Assembly (NCBI GenBank): GCA_959601045.1
Contig: CAUGNZ010000057.1
Span: 1-6,919, forward strand
DNA length: 6,919 bases
Direction: 5' to 3'
DNA from: an uncultured Collinsella sp.
GTDB taxonomy: Bacteria; Actinomycetota; Coriobacteriia; Coriobacteriales; Coriobacteriaceae
The notes under the pieces were generated by a model, which saw only the letters and a list, made by a program, of their open reading frames with translations, did no database searches and was not told the origin of the DNA. Of the stretch, positions 1-6,765 are shown one piece after another (positions within the stretch are counted from its first letter, which is position 1; each line of letters opens with the position of its first letter). The translations under genes were made by a program, and so were the position numbers.

Positions 1-18
1 GCTCAATCAACGTACGGA

Positions 19-30
19 ATCGCATGCGAT
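19..30. repeat. 12-bp perfect palindrome, possible operator
   Basis: The sequence ATCGCATGCGAT is its own reverse complement. CGG on one side and CCG on the other could extend the pairing past a single unpaired A. It lies about 20-30 nt downstream of the predicted start of transcription from the minus-strand promoter at 58-86, where a repressor site would act. No T tract follows it, so a terminator is unlikely. The palindrome is seen directly; an operator role is inference. Confidence 0.4.
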
Positions 31-57
31 CCGCAACCGATTGGAAACCCGCCCCTC

Positions 58-86
58 AAAATGATACGAAAGACGATGGATGTCAA
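58..86 (-). promoter_or_regulatory. Predicted sigma-70-type promoter for a gene beyond the left edge
   Basis: Read on the minus strand there is a perfect -35 TTGACA (86-81), a 17-nt spacer, and a weak -10 CATTTT (63-58). The -35 begins only 6 nt after the aroB-homologue stop codon, and no terminator is visible between them. This suggests that the next gene downstream can be transcribed independently of the operon. In actinobacterial genomes the aroB region is often followed by pepQ and efp, but the next gene lies outside this window and cannot be identified. Confidence 0.45.
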
Positions 87-92
87 TAAATC

Positions 93-1202
93 TTAGAGAA
101 GTTCCTTACGAGAAGCCAGATACGCCTGGGCATGGCGCTCGAGAACCTCGTCCTCGGCATTTGTCAGACGGATGGCGCCAAGCGCCGCGGGCAACGGCAG
201 CATGCTACGGTTCGAGCGCGCAAACTGCTGCTTGCGGAACTCCTCGATAAACGCGGTGGGCTCCAAGTCGAAGGCAAGCTCCTCGATGCCAAAGTCCTCC
301 AGGCAGTCATCGACCTCAAAGACGTAATCGATATCAAAGCCGCAGGCATCATGTGCTAGGCGCGCCTCAAAGCGCATGCCCTCGGACAACAGCTGGTAGG
401 CAGGGACCTGCGAAGCGGCATCGCCCAAGCAGGCGCGCAGGGTACGCTCCCCCGTCTTGCCAAAATCGAGCGCATGGCGGGCGCTCGGGTTCGTGGCCAT
501 CAGTACGTCCTTGCGGGCAGTCTGAGACCATTGGACGGCATTGACGAGCGCGACCTCCTCACCAGCGAGAATCTCGGGGACGGTCTCAGTAAACTGATTC
601 CAGCGCGACTTGCTGCTCGAAAGCATGGTGCCAACAAGTACCGCATAGCCGAGCTTGAGGTCCTCGGGATCCGCCTCGCGAACAAGGTCGAGATCGCACA
701 CGACCAAGCCCGGTTCGGGACGGAACGAGATGGCGGGAAGCGCATTCGCCGACGAGGCGACGAGCGGCTTCATGGTCGTCGCGACCGTGAGCATGGCGTC
801 AAGCGTCGTCGGCAGCAAGGCGCACTCGGTGCGACCGCACCACTGATTGGCACACCAGCTAACGACCGAGCAGGTCGCCGTGTCGCCGACGGCGACAACG
901 AGATCGTCACAGGTAATGCCGTTAGCCGACAGGGCGCCAAAGACGGTATCGGCATCGGCCAGCGTAGCGCCGGCAGGCGAAACCTCGAGGACAAGCAGCG
1001 ACACGGCAAAGCCGACGTCGACCAGCGCATGCTCAACGACCTCGCCAAAACGCTCTGACGTGGCGGTGTTCCAAACGACCATCGCACGCTTAGGCTTGCC
1101 CACGGCCGAGGCAAACATACGCGACAGCTCATCGAACGCGCCCAATCCGACACGGACATCGACGCTACGGTTTTGGAAATTGATCAGTTGACGGCGAATC
1201 AT
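93..1202 (-). CDS. aroB: AroB-family (3-dehydroquinate synthase-like) protein lacking catalytic residues
   Basis: A 369-residue homologue of 3-dehydroquinate synthase, the enzyme that cyclises DAHP to dehydroquinate using NAD and a divalent metal. Length, position after aroK and several anchors support the family: DDLVVAVG (99-106), LLPTTLDA (129-136) matching the usual VPTTL, LDFGKT (245-250) matching LNFGHT, and EGMRFEARLA (274-283) matching IGMVLAARLA. The active site, however, is gone. The GGGxxGD NAD motif reads GDTATCS (106-112). The DSSVGGK segment reads TVATTMK (139-145), keeping only the Lys. The zinc-ligand Glu of AEVIK is Val188. The two His of GHTFGH are Lys249 and Arg253. The His of HGEA is absent (around 268), and the C-terminal DKK is missing. 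ATG at 1202 overlaps the aroK stop as ATGA, a typical coupled start; an upstream ATG at 1235 would add 11 unrelated residues. The frame is intact, so this is probably a maintained pseudoenzyme or a repurposed fold, not a working AroB. Family assignment is fairly sure; function is unknown. Confidence 0.75.
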   Translation of the reverse strand: MIRRQLINFQNRSVDVRVGLGAFDELSRMFASAVGKPKRAMVVWNTATSERFGEVVEHALVDVGFAVSLLVLEVSPAGATLADADTVFGALSANGITCDDLVVAVGDTATCSVVSWCANQWCGRTECALLPTTLDAMLTVATTMKPLVASSANALPAISFRPEPGLVVCDLDLVREADPEDLKLGYAVLVGTMLSSSKSRWNQFTETVPEILAGEEVALVNAVQWSQTARKDVLMATNPSARHALDFGKTGERTLRACLGDAASQVPAYQLLSEGMRFEARLAHDACGFDIDYVFEVDDCLEDFGIEELAFDLEPTAFIEEFRKQQFARSNRSMLPLPAALGAIRLTNAEDEVLERHAQAYLASRKELL

Positions 1203-1732
1203 AGCAGTCCACGCTCCAAAAGCATCTCGGCACAAAGGTAGGAAACGTCCTCGAAGGACTTGTTGCGAATATTAAGGGTAATATCGGCGGCCTGGCGATA
1301 CAGCGGACGGCGATGCTCAAACAGGCGCGCGGCATGCTCGGGCGAGCGGAAATCGGGCCGGGTATCGGAGCGGCGAATCTGGCGCAACGAGTCCTCGAAG
1401 TCGCCCTCGAGGTACACGCACGTACCCATTTCGTGCATCAGTTCAATGTTCACCGGCGTCTCGACGATGCCGCCCCCGCACGAAACCAACAGGCTGCGCT
1501 CACTTTGGAGCGAACGGAGTGCCGAGGTCTCAAGCTCGCGAAAACGATCCTCGCCCTCGGTCTCAAATATCTCGGTCACCGACTTGCCACATCGACGCAC
1601 AACCAAACGATCGGTATCGATAAAACGCCGCTTGAACATAGTGCCGACGTTGCGCGCGAGCGTCGATTTGCCCGCGCCCAAAAAGCCGATAAAGAAGATA
1701 TGGTCGCAGCCGTGTTTGATGTGCTGAGACAT
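1199..1732 (-). CDS. aroK: Shikimate kinase
   Basis: A cytoplasmic kinase of 177 residues, the usual AroK size, which phosphorylates shikimate with ATP to shikimate 3-phosphate. The P-loop GFLGAGKST is at residues 16-24. The FIDTD motif supplies Asp39 (Mg) and Asp41 (shikimate). Arg65 sits in GEDRFRELE, the shikimate-binding GGG is at 86-88, the lid Arg is Arg125 in TRPDF, and Arg142 in RRPLYRQAAD matches the conserved C-terminal substrate Arg. All key residues are therefore present, in contrast with the degenerate AroB homologue translated immediately after it. The ATG at 1732 lies 8 nt after the HAD gene stop, and its Shine-Dalgarno is formed by the last codons of that gene, which suggests translational coupling. 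A related nucleoside or gluconate kinase is less likely given the DTD, FR and GGG set. Confidence 0.93.
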   Translation of the reverse strand: MSQHIKHGCDHIFFIGFLGAGKSTLARNVGTMFKRRFIDTDRLVVRRCGKSVTEIFETEGEDRFRELETSALRSLQSERSLLVSCGGGIVETPVNIELMHEMGTCVYLEGDFEDSLRQIRRSDTRPDFRSPEHAARLFEHRRPLYRQAADITLNIRNKSFEDVSYLCAEMLLERGLL

Positions 1733-1740
1733 GGCGAAAC

Positions 1741-2238
1741 CTATTCCTCGCAGGGAAGGTCGCGCAGGGCCCGGCGCTCAAAGATACGGAAGATCTGCGT
1801 GTACCACAGGTCCTGGGTTGCCTGCGGTTTGACCAGAATAGTGTCAACGCCGGCAAAGTTACCGCTCCACACGTCCGTGTACAGCTGATCGCCGATCAGC
1901 ACAGCCTCGTCTGCCGTGGCGCCAAGGCGCTTAAGACCCGCCTTCAAGGCAAACGGGGCGGGCTTCATGGCGTGGCTGATGGCCTCGAGTCCCAGCTCGC
2001 GTGCAGAGCTCATGACCTGATCGCGATGCCAGTTGTTGGACACCATGCACAGCTTAAAGCCTTTGGCGCGGGCGGTATCGAGCCAAGCGGAAACCGCGGC
2101 GGGAACCTGCTCGGTGTCGCGCGGAACCAGAGTGTTATCGCGATCGAGCAGAATGGCGCGTTTGCCGTCGGCCCACAGGGTATCAAGGTCGATGCGATCG
2201 ACCGAGGCAACGTATCGTTTGGGGCTAAAAATCCTCAT
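1741..2238 (-). CDS. yqeG: YqeG-type HAD superfamily (subclass IIIA) phosphatase
   Basis: A soluble protein of 165 residues, about the normal size for YqeG. HAD motif I is LLDRDNT with nucleophile Asp32 and acid/base Asp34. Motif II is the Ser in MVSNN (Ser67). Motif III is Lys92 in MKPAP. Motif IV is GDQLYTD (116-122) with metal-binding acidic residues. The segment GNFAGVDTILVKP (126-138) is typical of YqeG. The protein should be an active Mg-dependent phosphohydrolase, but the physiological substrate of the family is not known to me. I chose ATG 2238 because it is 1 nt after the mltG stop and has GGAA (2247-2244) 5 nt upstream; the same frame is open further upstream inside mltG, but that part has no family resemblance. 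In Bacillus subtilis yqeG is also close to an aro gene (aroE), so its place before aroK may not be accidental. Confidence 0.87.
   Translation of the reverse strand: MRIFSPKRYVASVDRIDLDTLWADGKRAILLDRDNTLVPRDTEQVPAAVSAWLDTARAKGFKLCMVSNNWHRDQVMSSARELGLEAISHAMKPAPFALKAGLKRLGATADEAVLIGDQLYTDVWSGNFAGVDTILVKPQATQDLWYTQIFRIFERRALRDLPCEE
1744..1749 (-). promoter_or_regulatory. aroK ribosome binding site inside the end of the HAD gene
   Basis: GAGGAA on the minus strand, formed by the last two Glu codons of the upstream HAD gene just before its TAG stop. It lies 11 nt from the aroK ATG. Ribosomes finishing the HAD gene would pass over it, so aroK translation is probably coupled. Confidence 0.6.
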
Positions 2239-2239
2239 G

Positions 2240-3595
2240 CTAATTCCAAGACAGTTGATGCTCTTCGTAGGTTTGCGAGAAGTACTCCTCGTCCTGCGTA
2301 ATGTAGAAATACAGGTCATCGGAGTCGGTTGGCTCAAGCGTGGCCTTGAGTGCCTCGAGCGACGGAGAGCAGATGGGCGTGGGTGGCAGGCCCTCGTGCT
2401 TATAGGTGTTATACGGGCTATCGCTCTGCAGGTCGTCGGCGGTAACCTCGCCACCGGTGACATACATCATGGTCGCATCGCTGTTGAGATAGCGCAGACC
2501 GTCGAGCTTGCCGGCAAGGCGGTTGTAGAAGACCGAGGCCACGTGTGCACGTTGATCGGCGTTGAGGCCCTCGCGCTCAACGATAGAGGCCAAGTTGACG
2601 ATGTCGTAGTCGGACATCTCCACACCGTAGCGCTCCTTGATCTTGGCTTCGCAGCTCGCAAAGTCAAGCGACTTGTACTCGGTCTTAAACTGATCGAGCA
2701 TGGCGCGAATCACGTCATCGGCCGTCGGCGAATCACCCAACGAATAGGTCTTGGGGAACAAGAAACCCTCGAGCGAGTCGTTGGCCGCGCCCTTAAGGAA
2801 GCTATAGTCGTCCACGTAGTTGGAGGCCTTGGCCTGGTTGAGGAAGTCTTCCTTAGAGATGCTGTCGTAGGCCTGGGCCACGCGGTCGGCGACTTGATCG
2901 ACTGTCAGACCCTCAGGGATAGTCAGCGCATTGGAGCCCGCGTTGGGGCCTTCCATGAGCTGCTGAACAACCTTGGTCGCATCCATGAGTGTGGTGAACG
3001 AGTAGGTGCCAGGCTTAAGCGACATATCGGCGTTAAGCTTTTTCACCGCCGCGTAGTAATCCTTGGGATTTTCGACGATATGGTTCTCGGAGAGAATCGA
3101 GGCGATCGTATCGCCCGAAGCACCGTCGGGAATGGTCACCGTAACTTGCTGGCCAGCAGCGACTTTCGCATCCTCGCCGGCAAAGAAGCCCTTGACGGCC
3201 GGCACAACAAAGAAAACGATCGCGACAAGCGCAAGCACGGCGATGACGCCACCGATAATCATAGGCACCGGAGAGCTTTTCTTTTGGACGCCACGGCGGG
3301 CATGCGTGTTATAGCTCGAGCGCGTGGCCGGAGCAACGCCGTGCGAGCCATGAGCATGATGTGCGTGGGGGCGTGATTGCCGGGCCTGCCCCTGCGTGCG
3401 CTGGGCAGGAGCCTGCTGCTTAAAACGAGCGCCGCCAGCGGGCTGCGCGGGACGAGCTGCGGGCTGTTGAGCGGCACGCTGAGCAGGTTGAGCCGAACGC
3501 TGCGTCGGCTGCGCCGGGCGCTGGCCAGGCTGAGCAGGGCGCGGCGCAGGCTGCCGTGTACGATTCTGCTGGCGCGGATCGGAAGCGCTAGGCAT
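2240..3595 (-). CDS. mltG: Endolytic peptidoglycan transglycosylase MltG with long cytoplasmic tail
   Basis: A 451-residue MltG (YceG-like) protein, which cuts nascent glycan strands at the outer face of the membrane and so sets glycan length. Residues 1-109 form a low-complexity basic tail rich in Pro, Ala, Gln and Arg, with heptad repeats (20-40) and a His cluster (77-86). RRGVQKK (100-106) precedes a single membrane segment at about 110-134, giving a tail-in, catalytic-domain-out topology. A LysM-like part follows (about 150-230; IPDGASGDTIASIL, IPEGLTVDQVA). The catalytic domain has LEGFLFPKTY (275-284), LASIVERE with the likely catalytic Glu340, VASVFYNRL (352-360), YNTYKHEGLPPTPI (395-408) and the C-terminal FSQTYEEH. 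E. coli MltG is about 340 residues, so the excess is mostly the N-terminal tail. The ATG at 3595 has AGGAGG 6 nt upstream and overlaps ruvX by 8 nt. Confidence 0.93.
   Translation of the reverse strand: MPSASDPRQQNRTRQPAPRPAQPGQRPAQPTQRSAQPAQRAAQQPAARPAQPAGGARFKQQAPAQRTQGQARQSRPHAHHAHGSHGVAPATRSSYNTHARRGVQKKSSPVPMIIGGVIAVLALVAIVFFVVPAVKGFFAGEDAKVAAGQQVTVTIPDGASGDTIASILSENHIVENPKDYYAAVKKLNADMSLKPGTYSFTTLMDATKVVQQLMEGPNAGSNALTIPEGLTVDQVADRVAQAYDSISKEDFLNQAKASNYVDDYSFLKGAANDSLEGFLFPKTYSLGDSPTADDVIRAMLDQFKTEYKSLDFASCEAKIKERYGVEMSDYDIVNLASIVEREGLNADQRAHVASVFYNRLAGKLDGLRYLNSDATMMYVTGGEVTADDLQSDSPYNTYKHEGLPPTPICSPSLEALKATLEPTDSDDLYFYITQDEEYFSQTYEEHQLSWN
3440..3538 (-). repeat. Degenerate 21-bp tandem repeat encoding Pro/Ala/Gln/Arg heptads in MltG
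   Basis: Codons 20-40 of mltG encode three consecutive heptads, PAQPGQR, PAQPTQR and SAQPAQR. Less regular copies (AAQQPAAR, PAQP) continue to residue 52. The DNA units are similar but not identical. The array lies in the predicted cytoplasmic tail, so changes in copy number would alter tail length without touching the catalytic domain. Confidence 0.75.
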
Positions 3596-4016
3596 GCGAA
3601 ACCTCCTCGTTTTTACGATCGAGCCATGTCTGCAAGAACAGGCTGGCGGCGATCATGTCAATCTTGCCCCTCATCTGCTTTTCGTTGAGTCCCTGCTCTC
3701 GCAGGATTCGCTTGGCCTCCTGCGAGGACAGACGCTCGTCCTCAAACTCCAGCGGAAGTTCGAGCTCGTCGGCAATCTTTTGGGCCACTGCGGCGACGCG
3801 CTCGGCCTGGGGGCCGGGCTCACCTGCCATGGTCAAGGGACGTCCACTTACCAGGATATCGGGCTCATAGTCCTCGACCAGGTAGCGAAACGTCTTTGCC
3901 ATACCAGTGACCTCGGCAGCCGGAAGCACCTTGACAGGCATCGCCATCTTGCCATCACGGCTCGAGACGGCAATGCCAATCCTGGTCTCCCCTATGTCCA
4001 GTGCGAGCGCGACCAC
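3588..4016 (-). CDS. ruvX: RuvX/YqgF family RNase H-fold protein
   Basis: A cytoplasmic protein of 142 residues, the normal length for the family that was annotated as a putative Holliday junction resolvase and is also implicated in 16S rRNA 5'-end maturation. The RNase H-like first strand ALDIGETRIGIAVS (5-18) carries the acidic Asp7. The family block SGRPLTMAGEPGPQA is at 57-71, DERLSSQEA (93-101) carries Glu94, and KIDMIAASLFLQTWLD (118-133) carries Asp120, so all three catalytic acids are present. The start is GTG at 4016: an in-frame TAA lies 9 nt upstream and the first residues match the usual family N-terminus. It is 17 nt after the alaS stop with no convincing Shine-Dalgarno, so translation may depend on ribosomes arriving from alaS. 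The 3' end overlaps mltG by 8 nt. Confidence 0.92.
   Translation of the reverse strand: MVALALDIGETRIGIAVSSRDGKMAMPVKVLPAAEVTGMAKTFRYLVEDYEPDILVSGRPLTMAGEPGPQAERVAAVAQKIADELELPLEFEDERLSSQEAKRILREQGLNEKQMRGKIDMIAASLFLQTWLDRKNEEVSHA
3602..3607 (-). promoter_or_regulatory. Strong mltG ribosome binding site inside ruvX
   Basis: AGGAGG on the minus strand, 6 nt before the mltG ATG and still inside the last codons of ruvX. It is the best Shine-Dalgarno in the operon together with that of alaS. It fixes the mltG start and the 8-nt overlap with ruvX. Confidence 0.75.
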
Positions 4017-4033
4017 AGCGACTACTTAGGTTC

Positions 4034-6691
4034 TTAGGCGCCGAGCGCGGTCTTGGCGGCCGCGAGGGCATCGGCGATACCGGCAGCATTCTTGCCACCG
4101 GCCTGGGCCATGTTGGGACGACCGCCACCGCGACCATCGACCAGGCCCGCGATCTGCTTGATCACGTTGCCGGCGTGGAAACCGGCCTTCACGGCGTCAT
4201 CGGAGCCGGCGGCGAGCAGGGCCGGGGTGCCCTTCTCGGTAACGCTGGCAACGACGCAGGCGACGGGGCCGGCAACCTTCTGGTGCACGGTATCCCACAC
4301 ATTGCGCAGGTCAGCAGCCTCAAGACCCTGAAGCTCAGCGACGACGAGCTTGTAGCCGTTCAGCTCGACAGCGCCCTCGATGGCGCCAGAGATAGCGTCG
4401 GAGGAGCCACCGGTGAGTGCCTTCTTGAGCTTGTTGGACGTCTCGCGCAGCTCGGCCTGCAGGTTCTCCACGCGGGCGGGAACCTCGTCAACACGGCACT
4501 TGAGCGCAGCGGCAGCGGCGTCAACGAGCGCCAGGCGGTCGGCCATGTAGTCGAGAGCGCCCTTGGAGGTCACGGCCTCGATACGGCGGACGTTGGAGCC
4601 CGTAGAGGACTCGGAAATGATCTTGAACAGGCCGATCTCGGCAGTATTGGCGGCATGCGTACCGCCGCAGAGCTCACGGGAGAACGGCTGATCCTCGGCG
4701 CCCACGGAGACGACGCGGACGACGTCGCCGTACTTCTCGCCAAAGAGGGCGACAGCACCGGCGGCCTTGGCCTCGTCGATGCCCATGACGCGGGTCACGA
4801 CCGGTTTGGAAGCGAAGATCTGCTGGTTGACCAGGTCCTCGACAGCCTTGAGCTGCTCGGAGGACAGGGCCTCGAAGTGCGTGAAGTCAAAGCGCAGGTG
4901 CTCGGGCGTCACCAACGAGCCAGCCTGGGAGACATGCTCGCCCAGGACCTGCTTAAGCGCGGCGTCGAGCAGGTGCGTGGCAGTGTGGTTGCGGCGCAGG
5001 AAGCCACGGCGCTCGGCGTCGAGCGCGGCTGTCACGGTAGCACCGACGGTCAGTGTGCCCTCGGCAACGTGCGCGACGTGAGCATACAGGCCATTGTGGT
5101 TCTTGGTGTCGACAACAGTCAGCGCAACGCCCTCAGCGGAAAGCTCACCGGCATCGCCCTGCTGGCCACCCATCTCGGCGTAGAACGGGGTGCGGTCGAG
5201 CACGACCTCGACGTCCTCACCGACGGAAGCAGACTCGACGGACTCGCCGTTGCGAACGATGGCGACAACCTTGGCACCCTCGATCACATCGTTGTCATAG
5301 CCGTCGAACTCGGTCGCGGCAACCTTGTCGGAAAGCTCGACCCACACGTCGTTGAAGCTGCCCCAAGCATCGCCCTTGACGTTGGCGCGAGCGCGGGCCT
5401 TCTGGTCCTCCATGCAAGCGGTGAAGCCGTCCATATCGACGTCGTGGCCAGCGACGCCGGCAATCTCGACGGTCAGGTCAATGGGGAAACCAAAGGTGTC
5501 ATGCAGCTTAAAGGCGACGTCGCCCGGAAGGACAGCACCCTCGGCAAGCGCGGCCAGAGCCTCATCCAGGTAGACGCGGCCGTTGTCGAGCGTCGTGGAG
5601 AAACGCTCCTCCTCGGAAGCGACGATACCCTTAACGAGCGCGACGTTCTTGAGCAGCTCGGGATAGGCCTCGCCCATCTGGGCGTTGACCTCGTCAATGA
5701 ACTTGGTCAGGAAGGCGCCCTCGATGCCCAGCAGGCGACCGTGGAACACGGCGCGGCGGAGCAGGCGGCGAAGGACGTACTCGCGACCCTCGTTACCGGG
5801 GAGAATGCCGTCCGAGATCATAAAGTCGACGGCACGAGAGTGATCTGCGATGATGCGCAGGGAGCGGCTAGCACCGGAGTAATCGTCGGCGTCATAGGTC
5901 TTGCCGCTGATCTTCTCGCCCAGCTTGATGAGGTGCTGCATCAGATCGCCGTCGTAGTTAGCGGTCTTGTGCTGCATGATGGCGGCCATGCGCTCCAGAC
6001 CCATGCCCGTATCGAGGTTGCGGTGCGGCAGCTCCGGCATGGAGCCATCCTCCTGGCGGTCGTACTGGGTAAAGACGAGATTCCAGAACTCCAGGAAGCG
6101 GTCGCAGTCGCAGCCGGGCTTGCAGTCGGGGCTGCCGCAGCCGACCTCCTCGCCCATGTCAAAGTAGATCTCGGAGCACGGACCGCAGGGGCCGGTGGGG
6201 CCAGCGGCCCAGAAGTTGTCGTCCTCGCCCAGGCGGGAGATGTGATCCTCGGCAACGCCCAGGGAGCGCCATACGTCATGGGTCTCGTCGTCCTCGGTAA
6301 AGACGGTGAAGTACAGGCGATCGAGCGGCAGCCTGAACTCCTTGGTAATGAGCTCAAAGGCCCAAGCGCAGGCCTGCTGCTTGGAGACGCCACCAAAGGA
6401 GAAGTCGCCGAGCATCTCAAAGAAGGACAGGTGACGGCCGTCCTCGCCGATGCAATCGATGTCGTTGGTGCGGACGCACTTCTGGCAGGAGATTGCGCCG
6501 ATCTCCTTCATGGTCTTCTTGCCCTGGTAATACTCCTTAAACTGGTTCATGCCGGCGTTGGCAAGCAGCAGCGAAGGATCGTCGGGGACGAGGGACGAAG
6601 AAGGATAGAGCTTAAGACCGCGCTCCTCAAAGAAGTTGAGGAACTTAGAGCGAATCTCGGCCGTAGTCATTGACGGGTAGTCAGCACTCAT
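4034..6691 (-). CDS. alaS: Alanyl-tRNA synthetase
   Basis: A class II synthetase of 885 residues, close to the usual 870-880, that charges tRNA-Ala and hydrolyses mischarged Ser/Gly-tRNA-Ala. The aminoacylation domain shows LLLANAGMNQFK (41-52), RHLSFFEMLGDFSFGG (86-101), TGPCGPCSEIYFD (166-178) and LDTGMGLERM (226-235). A cysteine cluster follows GEEV (Cys185, 190, 194, 196), a probable zinc knuckle common in Gram-positive AlaRS. The editing domain has HTATH (His569, His573) and CGGTH (Cys675, His679), the four metal-site residues. The C-Ala domain ends with GRGGGRP and a Gly/Ala-rich tail. All domains are complete. I chose ATG 6691 because GAGGAG lies 9 nt upstream. An open frame continues back to an ATG at 6781, but that would read through the promoter. 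An ATG at 6670 is possible but less well spaced. It is the first gene of the operon. Confidence 0.97.
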   Translation of the reverse strand: MSADYPSMTTAEIRSKFLNFFEERGLKLYPSSSLVPDDPSLLLANAGMNQFKEYYQGKKTMKEIGAISCQKCVRTNDIDCIGEDGRHLSFFEMLGDFSFGGVSKQQACAWAFELITKEFRLPLDRLYFTVFTEDDETHDVWRSLGVAEDHISRLGEDDNFWAAGPTGPCGPCSEIYFDMGEEVGCGSPDCKPGCDCDRFLEFWNLVFTQYDRQEDGSMPELPHRNLDTGMGLERMAAIMQHKTANYDGDLMQHLIKLGEKISGKTYDADDYSGASRSLRIIADHSRAVDFMISDGILPGNEGREYVLRRLLRRAVFHGRLLGIEGAFLTKFIDEVNAQMGEAYPELLKNVALVKGIVASEEERFSTTLDNGRVYLDEALAALAEGAVLPGDVAFKLHDTFGFPIDLTVEIAGVAGHDVDMDGFTACMEDQKARARANVKGDAWGSFNDVWVELSDKVAATEFDGYDNDVIEGAKVVAIVRNGESVESASVGEDVEVVLDRTPFYAEMGGQQGDAGELSAEGVALTVVDTKNHNGLYAHVAHVAEGTLTVGATVTAALDAERRGFLRRNHTATHLLDAALKQVLGEHVSQAGSLVTPEHLRFDFTHFEALSSEQLKAVEDLVNQQIFASKPVVTRVMGIDEAKAAGAVALFGEKYGDVVRVVSVGAEDQPFSRELCGGTHAANTAEIGLFKIISESSTGSNVRRIEAVTSKGALDYMADRLALVDAAAAALKCRVDEVPARVENLQAELRETSNKLKKALTGGSSDAISGAIEGAVELNGYKLVVAELQGLEAADLRNVWDTVHQKVAGPVACVVASVTEKGTPALLAAGSDDAVKAGFHAGNVIKQIAGLVDGRGGGRPNMAQAGGKNAAGIADALAAAKTALGA

Positions 6692-6700
6692 AGAGGGAAT

Positions 6701-6706
6701 CTCCTC
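6701..6706 (-). promoter_or_regulatory. alaS ribosome binding site
   Basis: GAGGAG on the minus strand, 9 nt before the ATG at 6691. It decides between this start and the in-frame ATGs at 6781 and 6670, neither of which has a comparable site at the right distance. Confidence 0.8.
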
Positions 6707-6737
6707 GGTTTCACATCGAAACAGTTCAAACGTAACG

Positions 6738-6765
6738 ATATTACCATCCCACCGCGCCTGTGCAA
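6738..6765 (-). promoter_or_regulatory. Predicted promoter of the alaS operon
   Basis: On the minus strand: -35 TTGCAC (6765-6760), a 16-nt spacer, and extended -10 TGG-TAATAT with the hexamer at 6743-6738. The -35 is weak, but the TGn extension would compensate. Transcription would start near 6731, giving a 5' leader of about 40 nt. That is too short for a T-box or other large riboswitch. The -35 overlaps the T tract of the upstream terminator. Confidence 0.5.

Noticed and set aside
1..25. Possible minus-strand CDS start, ATG at 25, reading MRFRTLIE to the edge
   Set aside because: There is no ribosome binding site at a good distance and only eight codons are visible, so it cannot be told from chance.
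1741..2463. Longer HAD frame starting inside mltG
   Set aside because: The extra 75 residues are Arg/Pro/Ser/Thr-rich out-of-frame mltG sequence. ATG 2238 fits family length and has a Shine-Dalgarno.
2033..3376. Plus-strand open frame (447 codons) opposite mltG and the HAD gene
   Set aside because: It spans two well-supported minus-strand genes and has no recognisable domain or start signal, so it is a shadow frame.
4001..6673. Very long plus-strand open frame (890 codons) opposite alaS
   Set aside because: It mirrors alaS codon positions in a GC-rich gene. Its translation is Gly/Leu/Val/Asp-rich with no family motif, while the minus strand encodes a complete AlaRS.
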